The position numbers and the translations under genes were made by a program. This document shows, one piece after another, positions 41,664 to 50,089 of a stretch of 64,000 nucleotides of DNA. Numbering within the stretch: the stretch's first letter is position 1; every line of letters starts with the position of its first letter. This DNA is from Methanolinea sp. UBA277. GTDB taxonomy: Archaea > Halobacteriota > Methanomicrobia > Methanomicrobiales > Methanospirillaceae. The notes beneath the pieces are model-generated. The model saw only the letters and a program-made list of their open reading frames with translations. It ran no database searches and was not told the DNA's origin. The stretch is taken from assembly GCA_002499905.1 (NCBI GenBank), contig DANP01000007.1, positions 35,887-99,886 of the forward strand, read 5' to 3'.

Positions 41664-42403
41664 AAACGGCATCGAATTTTCTCTCAGATATCCCCCTCCT
41701 GCACGTTGATGACCCGGTCACCCGGGCACGGAAGATCCTGAGGGAGGATATCTTCCGCGAACTGTACGTGCATGACGGCCAGCGGAAGCTGCTCGGGTAT
41801 ATCGATATCACCGATGTACTCCGTGTAACAGCGACCAAATCAAATGTCACCATTAAGGGATACATCAGGGAAATCACCCCCGTATCCCCCGATGCTCCAG
41901 TCCATGCCGTGCTGTCCGCCATCAGGGAGAATGCGACCGACAGTGTGCCGGTGGTAGACGAGCAGAACACCATCCTTGGGGGCGTTCTCCTCTCTGAGCT
42001 CTTCCCGGTCGCCATAAGCATGCAGAAAGTGAAGGGATGTGTCAGGGACTGCATGTCAACGGACGTGATCACCTGCAGTGCCGAGGATACCGGACAGAAG
42101 ATCCATAACCTAATGACGGATAGCGGTTTTACCGCATTCCCGGTAGTCAAGAAACGGAGGCTTGTAGGGATGATTTCACGTCGTGATCTCCTTAAGGACG
42201 GTCGGTGGCGCACCGCGTCCGAGAGCAGCACCCCTATCGAGGGCATCATGACCACCCCGGTGATGACCGTCTCTCCGGACGAAACGACAGCAGCCGCTGC
42301 CGCACTGATGGTAAAGTACGATATCAGCAGGCTTCCGGTCGTTGACGGTGACCGCATTGTCGGCATTATCGACCGGCACGACATCCTGAAGGTTCTCGCC
42401 TGA
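41660..42403 (+). CDS. Four-CBS-domain protein (second of cluster)
   Basis: This 247-residue protein is made almost wholly of four CBS domains. The later ones begin CMSTDVITCSAEDTGQKI and IMTTPVMTVSPDETTAAAAA and end in VGMISRRD and VGIIDRHD. It has no catalytic or DNA-binding domain. The ATG overlaps the stop of the preceding gene. It probably senses an adenine nucleotide or SAM and acts on a partner protein, as inferred from the family. Confidence 0.82.
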   Translation: MKTASNFLSDIPLLHVDDPVTRARKILREDIFRELYVHDGQRKLLGYIDITDVLRVTATKSNVTIKGYIREITPVSPDAPVHAVLSAIRENATDSVPVVDEQNTILGGVLLSELFPVAISMQKVKGCVRDCMSTDVITCSAEDTGQKIHNLMTDSGFTAFPVVKKRRLVGMISRRDLLKDGRWRTASESSTPIEGIMTTPVMTVSPDETTAAAAALMVKYDISRLPVVDGDRIVGIIDRHDILKVLA

Positions 42404-42458
42404 GCGGGGCCGGGATGTCCCAGAATCGCTTCTCAGATACGAATAGAATGGAGGTTGG

Positions 42459-43403
42459 ATGATGCATACCAATGACCGAAATTTCAAGCAGGGGGATAAA
42501 CTCCTGAAGATGCCGGGTAAGCTCGACAGGGGCCCGGTCGAGTTCAAGTCCCACATTGTTTCCCGGGAAGGGGATATCATGGCGATCGCCACCCGCGATG
42601 TGGTCTCGATACCCCCCACCAGCACCATCATGGGTGCCGTCGAGAAGATGACCGGGTGCGGGTTCCGGAGGCTGCCGATCGTGGATCCCGGCAGCGGCAA
42701 ACTCCGGGGAATCATCACGTCCGGTGATATCATCAATTTCATGGGCGGCGGGGATAAGTTCAACCTCGTCCAGGTCAGGCACGGCGGGAACCTTCTTGCA
42801 GCGATCAACGAGCCGGTCCGGACCCTCATGACCCAGCAGCTGACCACGCTCCCTGATACCGCCAGTATCGCCGATGCCGTGGAGATCATCATGAGCAGGA
42901 AGGTGGGCGGGATGCCCATCACTGACAGCGACGGCGTCCTGGTGGGAATGGTCACCGAGCGGGATGTCATGAAGGTGCTCGCCACCGAGAAGGTCGATCT
43001 CTCGGTCAATGATATCATGACCACCTCCCTCAGGGTGACCGATCCCGATTGTCCTATCGGGAAGGTCACCAGGGACATGACCACCCACCGGTTCCGGAGA
43101 CTCCCGGTGGTGAGCGGCGATGTCCTCTACGGCATCATCACCACCAGTGACATCATGAAGTACCTGGGGACAAAGAAGGTCTTCGACCAGATGGTCACCG
43201 GCGATGTGGCGGAAGTGATGGGGCTTCCGGTCAGGAACCTGGTCTCCTCAAACCTCTTTACCACATCCCCGGACAAGGGGGTCAATGAAGCGGCCCGCGA
43301 GATGCTCGACAGGAACGTGGGAGGCCTCCCGGTCATCGAGGCTGCCCGGCTGGTCGGGCTGGTCACCGAGTTTGATATGGTAAGGGCGCTCGCCAGGACG
43401 TGA
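42459..43403 (+). CDS. Four-CBS-domain protein (third of cluster)
   Basis: This 314-residue protein has a ~35-residue basic N-terminus followed by four CBS domains (IATRDVVSIPPTSTIMGAVE, TLMTQQLTTLPDTASIADAV, IMTTSLRVTDPDCPIGKV, VMGLPVRNLVSSNLFTTS). An AATGGAGG ribosome site precedes the double ATG at 42459/42462. The 55-base gap after the preceding gene is the largest within the cluster, but no TATA box is clear, so it is probably still one operon. Confidence 0.82.
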   Translation: MMHTNDRNFKQGDKLLKMPGKLDRGPVEFKSHIVSREGDIMAIATRDVVSIPPTSTIMGAVEKMTGCGFRRLPIVDPGSGKLRGIITSGDIINFMGGGDKFNLVQVRHGGNLLAAINEPVRTLMTQQLTTLPDTASIADAVEIIMSRKVGGMPITDSDGVLVGMVTERDVMKVLATEKVDLSVNDIMTTSLRVTDPDCPIGKVTRDMTTHRFRRLPVVSGDVLYGIITTSDIMKYLGTKKVFDQMVTGDVAEVMGLPVRNLVSSNLFTTSPDKGVNEAAREMLDRNVGGLPVIEAARLVGLVTEFDMVRALART

Positions 43404-43409
43404 TGGCTC

Positions 43410-44249
43410 ATGAAAGCAGCTGATGTGATGACATCTCCCGTTTATGTGGTCGGGCCTGCCGAGAACGTGGCCCATGCACGGAACCTGATGCTGAAGCACC
43501 AGATATCCCGGATTCCGGTCATCGAGAATGGAACGCTGGTCGGGATCATCACCAAGAAGGACATCGGCTACCGGTTGCGCCAGACCGAACCGGTCTGGAG
43601 ACGCCGGCCGATCGACAATATCCCGGTATCGGTACTGATGACCCCGGATCCGGCCACGGTCAGCCCCGAAACCGGCATCCGGGAGATTTCGTCCCTGATG
43701 ATCAGGTGCGACATCAGCGGAATCCCGGTAGTGGAAAACGGCGAGGTGGCGGGAATTGTCACCAAGTCCGACCTTATGCGGTCTGCCTTTATCGGGAAAA
43801 TCACAACCCGGGTCGAGGATGTCATGGAGGATGTGATCACTATCACCCGCTATCACTCCCTGACCCACATCATCGACCTGATGCAGGAGCGGAACGACAT
43901 CGTGGTGGTGGTCAATAACGACGGGACTCTCGCCGGAATCATCACGGAAAGCAACCTCGCATTCTTTCTCTACGTAGACGAGAAATCGGACCTGCCGGTG
44001 AAAGACGTGACCATGCTTCGCAAGGAAGCTCACGCCGGACGGAAATCCTTCCGGCACGTAGTGGAGATGGCAGCAATTGCCGAAGACTTCATGTCCCGTC
44101 CGGTGATCACCATTCCCCCCGGAGCTATGGTGAGCGAGGCGGTTGCCCTCATGCGGGAGAAGAATATCAACAGCCTGGTCGTCATGCAGGATGACGAGAT
44201 CAGGGGAATTATCAAGAGAGACGATATAATCAGGGAAGTGGCGCAATGA
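43410..44249 (+). CDS. Four-CBS-domain protein (fourth of cluster)
   Basis: This 279-residue protein contains four CBS domains. They begin VMTSPVYVVGPAENVAHA, LMTPDPATVSPETGIREI, VMEDVITITRYHSLTHII and FMSRPVITIPPGAMVSEA. A GTGATGG ribosome site lies just before the ATG, six bases after the previous stop. The C-terminus is coupled to the fifth CBS gene by ATGA. Confidence 0.83.
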   Translation: MKAADVMTSPVYVVGPAENVAHARNLMLKHQISRIPVIENGTLVGIITKKDIGYRLRQTEPVWRRRPIDNIPVSVLMTPDPATVSPETGIREISSLMIRCDISGIPVVENGEVAGIVTKSDLMRSAFIGKITTRVEDVMEDVITITRYHSLTHIIDLMQERNDIVVVVNNDGTLAGIITESNLAFFLYVDEKSDLPVKDVTMLRKEAHAGRKSFRHVVEMAAIAEDFMSRPVITIPPGAMVSEAVALMREKNINSLVVMQDDEIRGIIKRDDIIREVAQ

Positions 44250-45022
44250 GCGATGAACTTTTTGTCAGGGATGTCATGTCCCGGCCGGTAACTATTTCAA
44301 AATCAGCAGTGATTACCGAAGCGCTCGACAAGATGCTCAATGAGGGGATCGACCCCCTCATCGTGCTGAACAATAATGCCGTGGTGGGAACGGTCTCCCG
44401 GAAGAGTGTGGCCGAGAAACTGGGTTCCCGGCGGAATTCGGCCATATCGCCGAACTCTATCCATGTCGCAAATACGGTCGAGGAGGACTTCACCACCGTC
44501 TACCCGGACCAGGACATCGAAATCCTGATCCCGCTCCTCCAGGCCTACAAGCTGGTTATGGTCTACGATGACGACCACCGCCTCATCGGGAAGGTCACCG
44601 CCCAGGACCTGCTCAGGCGGTACCGCCCGGCGGTCCCCCTGTCCGAGGTGATGGAGAAGGCCTGCACCATCGACACTGAAGAGCGGGTGGTGCACCTCCG
44701 GAGGAGAATGATCGATGACAACATCCTCCGGTTCATCGTGACCGACCGTGACCAGGTGGTCGGGATCGTGACCGAGACCGATGTTGCCGTCTCGATGCGG
44801 AACTTCCGGGAGGTTGTCGACGACAAGCACCAGGACCACCGGATCCGGAACCTGCTGGTGAAGGATATCATGAGCACCCCGGTGAAGACCGTGGATGCAG
44901 GCTGCAGCCTCGATGATGTGATCGACCTGATGATCGCGAAGAACATCAGCACCGTCCCGATCACTGCCGGCGATCTGCTGGCCGGAATCATTACCAGGGA
45001 ATCCCTGATCAGGGCCCTCTGA
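44246..45022 (+). CDS. Four-CBS-domain protein (fifth of cluster)
   Basis: This 258-residue protein with four CBS domains begins FVRDVMSRPVTISKSAVI and ends IMSTPVKTVDAGCSLDDV with VPITAGDLLAGIIT. The second CBS (about residues 75-125) is the most diverged. The start ATG overlaps the preceding stop. A T-run follows 4 bases after its stop, so it closes the operon. Its function is not recognised beyond adenosyl-ligand sensing inferred from the domain. Confidence 0.82.
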   Translation: MSDELFVRDVMSRPVTISKSAVITEALDKMLNEGIDPLIVLNNNAVVGTVSRKSVAEKLGSRRNSAISPNSIHVANTVEEDFTTVYPDQDIEILIPLLQAYKLVMVYDDDHRLIGKVTAQDLLRRYRPAVPLSEVMEKACTIDTEERVVHLRRRMIDDNILRFIVTDRDQVVGIVTETDVAVSMRNFREVVDDKHQDHRIRNLLVKDIMSTPVKTVDAGCSLDDVIDLMIAKNISTVPITAGDLLAGIITRESLIRAL

Positions 45023-45026
45023 AACC

Positions 45027-45032
45027 TTTTTT
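45027..45032 (+). terminator. T-run after the CBS operon
   Basis: Six T begin five bases after the stop of the last CBS gene. The remaining bases up to 45110 contain an AT-rich GAATTATTAT stretch about 35 bases before the next start, a possible promoter. Confidence 0.45.
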
Positions 45033-45110
45033 CGCCGGATTTCGTATCCGCTGCCGGGATTTTCCGGTGGGAATTATTATCTGGAAGCAATGGAAACGTG
45101 ATTGAAGAAC

Positions 45111-46076
45111 ATGGCGCTTACACCGACTGATCCGGTACTACCCCAGGCGAACGTGGCCGATCTCCTTGATGGGATGAGCAGGACCGGCTTCCAGGGGCGG
45201 AGACTCGGGGAGTCGTTCCAGATCTGGCAGACGATGCTCGGTGATCCCGACTGCACCATCCTGCTCGGCCTGTCCGGGGCGATGGTCCCGGCCGGGATGC
45301 AGCGGTGCCTCATGACCCTGGCAGAGCGGCACTACATCGACGCCATCGTCTCTACCGGGGCAAACATCTTTCATGATCTCTGCGAGCACTTCGGCATCCG
45401 CCACTACCGGGGCCACCACCATGTGGACGACGGGGAGCTCTTCCGGCAGGGCATCGACCGGATATACGATGTCTTTGCCTACGAGGAGGAGTTCCGGGGG
45501 GTCGATGCACGGATCGCGGAGTTCGCCCGTGAGATCGCCCCGTTCTCGGGCTCATCGGCAGAATTCATCCGGAAGCTCGGTGGATACGCTGTCCGGGAAC
45601 TCCCGGGAGGACAATCGCTGACAGCCACCTGCTTCAGGGAGGAGATTCCCGTCTTTGTTCCGGCCCTCGCTGACTCCTCGATCGGGATAGGTCTGGTGAT
45701 GGCCAGGAGAAACGGGGTGGCCGTGGATGTGGACCAGCTGGCCGATGCCGATGAGATCACCCGGTTCGTGGAGCGCTCGCCGAAGACAGGTGTCATTTAC
45801 ATCGGCGGCGGGGTCCCCAAGAACTTTATCCAGCAGACCCAGGTCATCGCTTCCATCCACGATGCCGGTCTGCAGGGCCATGCCTACGCCATCCAGTACA
45901 CCACTGATGCCCCCCACTGGGGCGGACTCTCAGGATGCACCTTTGAGGAGGCCATCTCCTGGGGCAAGGAGACCCCGACCTGCCCCCGCGTCCAGGTCTT
46001 CTGCGATGCAACCATCGCGTTGCCGATCGTGATCTCTGCACTCGTCGCCCGGGATGTCCGGCGGCGGCGATCCTGA
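45111..46076 (+). CDS. dys: Deoxyhypusine synthase
   Basis: This 321-residue NAD-dependent enzyme transfers the butylamine part of spermidine to a lysine of initiation factor aIF5A. The active-site lysine is in SWGKE (K286), and the NAD/spermidine-binding stretches IVSTGANIFHDL, IYIGGGVPKNF and VFCDATIALP are intact. A TTG three codons earlier is in frame, but the ATG at 45111 fits better. The aIF5A gene is not in the window. Confidence 0.94.
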   Translation: MALTPTDPVLPQANVADLLDGMSRTGFQGRRLGESFQIWQTMLGDPDCTILLGLSGAMVPAGMQRCLMTLAERHYIDAIVSTGANIFHDLCEHFGIRHYRGHHHVDDGELFRQGIDRIYDVFAYEEEFRGVDARIAEFAREIAPFSGSSAEFIRKLGGYAVRELPGGQSLTATCFREEIPVFVPALADSSIGIGLVMARRNGVAVDVDQLADADEITRFVERSPKTGVIYIGGGVPKNFIQQTQVIASIHDAGLQGHAYAIQYTTDAPHWGGLSGCTFEEAISWGKETPTCPRVQVFCDATIALPIVISALVARDVRRRRS

Positions 46077-46077
46077 C

Positions 46078-46083
46078 TTTTTT
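46078..46083 (+). terminator. T-run after deoxyhypusine synthase
   Basis: Six T immediately follow the stop codon. The sequence 46084-46203 up to tRNA-Ser contains a small hairpin (GCACC with GGTGC around 46164-46177) and presumably the promoter of the ribosomal operon. Confidence 0.45.
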
Positions 46084-46203
46084 CCCCGGGTCGGCCGGCG
46101 CACTGACCCAAAGGGTTAATACCCGTGCATTCCAATAAAGGTGCACCATTCATGGAGTGGCACCGTCCGGTGCTGCGAGTGTCGATACGACGCGAGTTTC
46201 TCT

Positions 46204-46288
46204 GTTGAGGTAGCCAAGCCTGGTATGGCGCAGGTTTGCTAAACCTGTGTCCCCTTGGGACTCGAGGGTTCAAATCCCTCCCTCAGCG
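46204..46288 (+). tRNA. tRNA-Ser (anticodon GCT)
   Basis: This class II tRNA of 85 bases has acceptor GTTGAGG with CCTCAGC, anticodon stem CAGGT/ACCTG with loop TTGCTAA (anticodon GCT), a long variable arm (CCCCTTGGG-type hairpin) and T arm GAGGG/CCCTC with TTCAAAT. Discriminator G; CCA is not encoded. It ends 28 bases before rps13 on the same strand and is probably part of that transcript. Confidence 0.95.
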
Positions 46289-46316
46289 TTCAAGAATCTC
46301 AGTCACGGAGGATTGG

Positions 46317-46769
46317 ATGGCTCAGGAAGAAGATATCAAGTATTTCGTCCGGATCAGCAATACTGACCTCGACGGGACAAAACCGGTCCACATTGCGCTG
46401 ACCGGAATTCCGGGTGTGGGAATGCACACCGCCCAGGTCATTGCAACGCTGGCGAAGGTGAACGAGAAGGAACTGATGGGGCGCATTTCAGATGAGGAAG
46501 TCGACCGTATTCGTGAGGTCGTCGACTCCTATACGTCAAAGGTCCCCCTCTGGATGATGAACAGGCCCAAAGATGTCTATACCGGCGAGCCGCGGCACAT
46601 CTTCGGCACCGACGTGGTCATGGTGCGGGATGAGGATATCAACCTGATGAGGAAGATACGCTGCTACAAGGGCATCAGGCACGAGACCGGCCAGAAGGTC
46701 CGCGGCCAGCGGACAAAGTCCACCGGAAGAACCGGACTGACGGTCGGTGTGAAGAGGAAGAAGGACTAA
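46317..46769 (+). CDS. rps13: 30S ribosomal protein S13
   Basis: This 150-residue small-subunit head protein is seen as DIKYFVRISNTDLDGTKPV at the start, then helix-two-turn-helix region GIPGVGMHTAQVIATL, and basic C-terminus VRGQRTKSTGRTGLTVG. The ATG at 46317 follows a GGAGGAT site; an earlier in-frame ATG would run through tRNA-Ser. First protein gene of the rps13-rps4-rps11-rpoD operon. Confidence 0.95.
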   Translation: MAQEEDIKYFVRISNTDLDGTKPVHIALTGIPGVGMHTAQVIATLAKVNEKELMGRISDEEVDRIREVVDSYTSKVPLWMMNRPKDVYTGEPRHIFGTDVVMVRDEDINLMRKIRCYKGIRHETGQKVRGQRTKSTGRTGLTVGVKRKKD

Positions 46770-46782
46770 TCCAGGTGATTGC

Positions 46783-47328
46783 ATGGGATACCCGGGAAAG
46801 AACCATAAACAGTACCAGACCCCCAAACGCCCCTTCGAGAAGACGCGGATTGAGGAGGAGAGCAAGATGGTCATCGAGTACGGGCTCCGGAACAAGCGTG
46901 AGGTGTGGAAGGCCCACAGCTACCTCCGGCGTTACCGGAAGGCTTCCCGTGACCTCCTCGCCCTGATGTCCACCGGGAAGGACCAGGAGCGGTTCGAGGC
47001 CAAGAAGAGCGAACTCATCGGCCACATGCAGCGGATGGGGCTGCTCGGCCCGGATGCCGACATCGATGACGTTCTCGCGCTCAAGACCCAGCAGGCGCTT
47101 GAACGGCGACTCCAGACGCTGGTACACCGGAAGGGGCTTGCCCGCTCACCGAAGCAGGCACGCCAGCTCATCACCCACGGACACGTCGCGATCAACGGCA
47201 AGCGGGTCAGCATCCCCGGTTACCGCGTGACCCGGGCCGAGGAGAGCCAGATCTCGTACTACGGACGGTCACCGTTCACCGGTGCCGACCATGCCGAGCG
47301 GGCACGGATTACCAGGACAGGGAGATAA
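46783..47328 (+). CDS. rps4: 30S ribosomal protein S4
   Basis: This 181-residue primary 16S-binding protein begins MGYPGKNHKQYQTPKRPF and carries an S4 RNA-binding domain (LVHRKGLARSPKQARQLITH). Length and gene order are typical of archaea (S13-S4-S11-RpoD). A CAGGTGA ribosome site lies just upstream. Confidence 0.96.
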   Translation: MGYPGKNHKQYQTPKRPFEKTRIEEESKMVIEYGLRNKREVWKAHSYLRRYRKASRDLLALMSTGKDQERFEAKKSELIGHMQRMGLLGPDADIDDVLALKTQQALERRLQTLVHRKGLARSPKQARQLITHGHVAINGKRVSIPGYRVTRAEESQISYYGRSPFTGADHAERARITRTGR

Positions 47329-47330
47329 CT

Positions 47331-47726
47331 ATGGCAGCAGAGAAGGAGAAATGGGGTATCGCCCACATTTACGCCTCATTCAACAACACCATCATCACCA
47401 TCACCGACCTTTCCGGGGCCGAGACGGTCACCAAGAGCAGCGGCGGCATGGTGGTCAAGCAGGACCGGAATGAGAGCTCGCCCTATGCTGCGATGCAGAT
47501 GGCCTCGAATGTTGCCCAGACAGCGAGAGAGAAAGGTATCGTGGGGGTCCATGTCAAAGTTCGGGCGCCTGGCCGCGGAAAGCAGCGGAGCCCGGGGCCG
47601 GGTGCCCAGGCAGCCATCCGTGCCCTGGCCCGGGCAGGCATGAGGATCGGGCGGATTGAGGATGTCACCCCGGTCCCCCATGATTCGATACGGGCCAAGG
47701 GCGGACGGCGGGGAAGGAGAGTCTGA
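47331..47726 (+). CDS. rps11: 30S ribosomal protein S11
   Basis: This 131-residue platform protein has WGIAHIYASFNNTIITITDL and the conserved KVRAPGRGKQRSPGPGAQAA. The C-terminal RRGRRV is the usual archaeal ending. It starts 2 bases after rps4, and its TGA overlaps the rpoD ATG (47726). Confidence 0.97.
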   Translation: MAAEKEKWGIAHIYASFNNTIITITDLSGAETVTKSSGGMVVKQDRNESSPYAAMQMASNVAQTAREKGIVGVHVKVRAPGRGKQRSPGPGAQAAIRALARAGMRIGRIEDVTPVPHDSIRAKGGRRGRRV

Positions 47727-48571
47727 TGGAGATCGTATTTTCCAGACTCGATGACCAGATTGCCCAGTTCAGGCTGGGTGGGTGCAATCCGGCCTTTGCC
47801 AACTCCCTCCGGAGGGCAATGACCGGGGAGGTCCCCACCCTTGCCATCGAGGATGTGAAGATCTACGACAACACGAGCGCTCTCTTTGACGAGATGCTCG
47901 CCCACCGCATCGGCCTGATCCCGATCAGGACCGAAGAGGGGTGCTTCGTCCCGCGGAATGCCTGCACCTGCGGCGGGGAGGGTTGTCCGGCCTGCAGCGT
48001 CCTCCTCACCATGAGTGTGGAGGGCCCGGGTATGGTGACCTCAAAGGACCTGATCTCCCAGGACCCGCGGATCGGACCTGCCAGTCCCGATGTCCCTATC
48101 GTGAAGCTCATCAAGGACCAGAAGGTGGTGCTGGAAGCCCGTGCCGTTGTCTCCCGGGGAAGGGAGCATGCCAAGTGGCAGCCTACCACCGCGTGCGGGT
48201 ATAAGAACTACCCGGTCATCACTATCAGCGACCGGTGTGACGCCTGCGGACAGTGCGTGGACGAGTGTCCGCGGGATATTCTCGAGATCCAGGGAGGACG
48301 CGTGGCTGTGAAAGAGGGGAGGCTCGAATCATGTTCCCTCTGCCGGCTCTGCGAACGGGCTTGCCTGAACACCGGGATCGGCGAGGAAGCCGGAATAACC
48401 GTCAGGACCGACGAGACCCGGTTTCTCTTCGTGGTTGAAGGGGATGGGTCGTTTCCGGCACAGAGCATCATCAGGCAGGCACTGGAATATATCAGGACGC
48501 AGTCTGAGGAACTTTCAGCACAGATAAACGAGATATCAGGAGAGACCCGGGATGAACACGATGAAGAGTAG
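47726..48571 (+). CDS. rpoD: RNA polymerase subunit D with two Fe-S motifs
   Basis: This 281-residue homologue of alpha/Rpb3 forms the polymerase assembly platform with subunit L. The core (QFRLGGCNPAFANSLRRAM, then ALFDEMLAHRIGLIPI) is followed by an inserted ferredoxin-like domain. CDACGQCVDECP starts at C171 and CSLCRLCERAC at C203, both complete CxxCxxCxxxC sets. Such Fe-S domains occur in D subunits of many archaea and affect assembly. The stop lies inside the rpl18e coding region. Confidence 0.96.
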   Translation: MEIVFSRLDDQIAQFRLGGCNPAFANSLRRAMTGEVPTLAIEDVKIYDNTSALFDEMLAHRIGLIPIRTEEGCFVPRNACTCGGEGCPACSVLLTMSVEGPGMVTSKDLISQDPRIGPASPDVPIVKLIKDQKVVLEARAVVSRGREHAKWQPTTACGYKNYPVITISDRCDACGQCVDECPRDILEIQGGRVAVKEGRLESCSLCRLCERACLNTGIGEEAGITVRTDETRFLFVVEGDGSFPAQSIIRQALEYIRTQSEELSAQINEISGETRDEHDEE

Positions 48572-48920
48572 GAAGACCAATCCCCGCCTCACCAGCCTCA
48601 TCTCCCTCTTGAAGAACACATCACGGGAGAATGAGGTCAACATCTGGAGGGATATCGCCGACCGTCTCGAGGCCCCGGCCAGGAACTATGCCGAGGTCAA
48701 CTTGAGCAAGATCAACCGGTACGCTGCAAACGGGGAGACCATCATCGTCCCTGGAAAAGTTCTCGGCAGCGGGATGCTCCAGACCTCGGTGAAGGTCGCA
48801 GCCCTGAACTTTTCCCAGTCAGCCTCGGACAAGATCAGGCAGGCAGACGGTGAGTGCATGAGCATCGAGGATCTGATCACGACCAACCCGAAGGGAAGCA
48901 GGGTCAGGATACTGAGGTGA
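48552..48920 (+). CDS. rpl18e: 50S ribosomal protein L18e
   Basis: This 122-residue archaeal/eukaryotic large-subunit protein has KTNPRLTSLISLLKNTSREN, then VPGKVLGSGMLQTSVKVAAL. The ATG at 48552 has a GGAGA site and overlaps the rpoD end by 20 bases. The ATG at 48561 is the alternative start, with only three residues fewer. Next in order are rpl13 and rps9, as expected. Confidence 0.95.
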   Translation: MNTMKSRKTNPRLTSLISLLKNTSRENEVNIWRDIADRLEAPARNYAEVNLSKINRYAANGETIIVPGKVLGSGMLQTSVKVAALNFSQSASDKIRQADGECMSIEDLITTNPKGSRVRILR

Positions 48921-48926
48921 GCATTC

Positions 48927-49349
48927 ATGGTAACAGTTATTGATGGTGACGGACTGCTCCTCGGCCGGATGGCAAGCCTGGTGGCAAAACGGGCTCTCTC
49001 CGGAGAGGAGATCGCCATAGTCAATGCAGAAAAGATGGTCATCTCGGGGAGCAGGGCACGGGTCCTCGCCACCTACGACCAGAAGCGGCAGCGGGGATCC
49101 CGCGAGGGAGGACCGTTCTTCCCGCGGCGTCCCGACCATATCGTGAAGCGGACCATCCGCGGGATGCTTCCCTACAAGCGTCCGGCAGGACGGGATGCAC
49201 TCTCACGGGTGAAGGTCTACGTCGGCGTACCGTACCAGCTGGAAGGTTCCGAGCGGGAAGTTCCTGAGGAAGCGCACATGGACCGGCTGAACACCCCGAA
49301 ATTCGTGACTATCGGGGCAGTGAGCACGTTCCTGGGAGCAAAGTACTGA
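48927..49349 (+). CDS. rpl13: 50S ribosomal protein L13
   Basis: This 140-residue protein has VIDGDGLLLGRMASLVAKRA at the start and the conserved IVKRTIRGMLPYKRPAGRDA. Length and neighbours (L18e upstream, S9 downstream) match archaeal operons. The ATG lies 6 bases after the rpl18e stop. Confidence 0.96.
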   Translation: MVTVIDGDGLLLGRMASLVAKRALSGEEIAIVNAEKMVISGSRARVLATYDQKRQRGSREGGPFFPRRPDHIVKRTIRGMLPYKRPAGRDALSRVKVYVGVPYQLEGSEREVPEEAHMDRLNTPKFVTIGAVSTFLGAKY

Positions 49350-49360
49350 GAGGTGAGAGC

Positions 49361-49762
49361 ATGGTAAAGATAGTCAATACAAGCGGAAAGAGAAAGACGG
49401 CCATCGCCCGTGCGACATTCCGGCCCGGAAGCGGTATAGTCAGGATCAACTCCGTTCCCCTCGAGGTCTACCCGAACGAGCTGGTGCGGATGAAGATCTC
49501 AGAGCCGCTCCTCCTGATCCCCAATGCTATCGACGAGGTCGATGTCGCCATTGATGTAAACGGCGGGGGCATCATGGGGCAGGCAGAGGCGATCCGCACG
49601 GCACTGGCACGGGGCATCCTCAAGTGGCACAATGATCCCCAGATGAAGGACGTCTACCTGTCCTACGATCGTACCCTTCTGGTCAATGATTCGCGGCAGA
49701 AAGAGTCGAAGAAGCCCCATGGACGGGGAGCACGAAAGAAGTTCCAAAAGTCTTATCGTTGA
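49361..49762 (+). CDS. rps9: 30S ribosomal protein S9
   Basis: This 133-residue protein has VNTSGKRKTAIARATFRPG and the C-terminal tail PHGRGARKKFQKSYR, whose last residues reach the P-site tRNA. A GAGGTGAGAG ribosome site precedes the ATG. Confidence 0.97.
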   Translation: MVKIVNTSGKRKTAIARATFRPGSGIVRINSVPLEVYPNELVRMKISEPLLLIPNAIDEVDVAIDVNGGGIMGQAEAIRTALARGILKWHNDPQMKDVYLSYDRTLLVNDSRQKESKKPHGRGARKKFQKSYR

Positions 49763-49794
49763 GATGACAAAATGAATTGGGAGATCGGACAGGT

Positions 49795-49983
49795 ATGATA
49801 CCAGTGCGGTGTTTCACCTGTGGAAAGGTAATATCGACGGCGTATAGCGAGTTCAAACGCCGCCGGGATGCAGGCGAGGATCTGAAACGGATCCTCGATG
49901 ATCTCGGCATTGAGCGGTACTGCTGCCGCCGGATGTTCCTTACCCACAAGGAGATCATTGATGATCTCAATCCGTATCAGTGA
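49795..49983 (+). CDS. rpoN: RNA polymerase subunit N
   Basis: This 62-residue Rpb10 homologue contains a zinc bundle: CFTCGKV at the start and YCCRRMFL at the end of the domain. The frame extends to 49777, but MIPVRCFTCGK is the universal start of the family and has an AGGT site before it. The stop TGA is directly followed by the first base of tRNA-Pro. Confidence 0.97.
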   Translation: MIPVRCFTCGKVISTAYSEFKRRRDAGEDLKRILDDLGIERYCCRRMFLTHKEIIDDLNPYQ

Positions 49984-50058
49984 GGGGTCGTGGGGTAGCC
50001 TGGTCTATCCTATGGCGTTCGGGACGCTGTGACCTGAGTTCGAATCTCAGCGACCCCA
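49984..50058 (+). tRNA. tRNA-Pro (anticodon probably CGG)
   Basis: Acceptor GGGGTCG pairs with CGACCCC. The D arm is GGGT/ATCC, and the T arm CTGAG/CTCAG has loop TTCGAAT. The anticodon stem has two G-U type pairs around the loop TTCGGGA, which gives CGG followed by G37, as usual for proline tRNAs. It starts at the base after the rpoN stop and ends 31 bases before rpoK. Confidence 0.85.
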
Positions 50059-50089
50059 TTTCAGTATCCATGGAACATTTTGAGGTTAT

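Noticed and set aside
41097..45022. Repeated CATGA-type strings as a DNA repeat array
   Set aside because: They are the recurring CBS-domain coding motifs (VMT/VMS) in paralogous genes, not a nucleotide repeat element.
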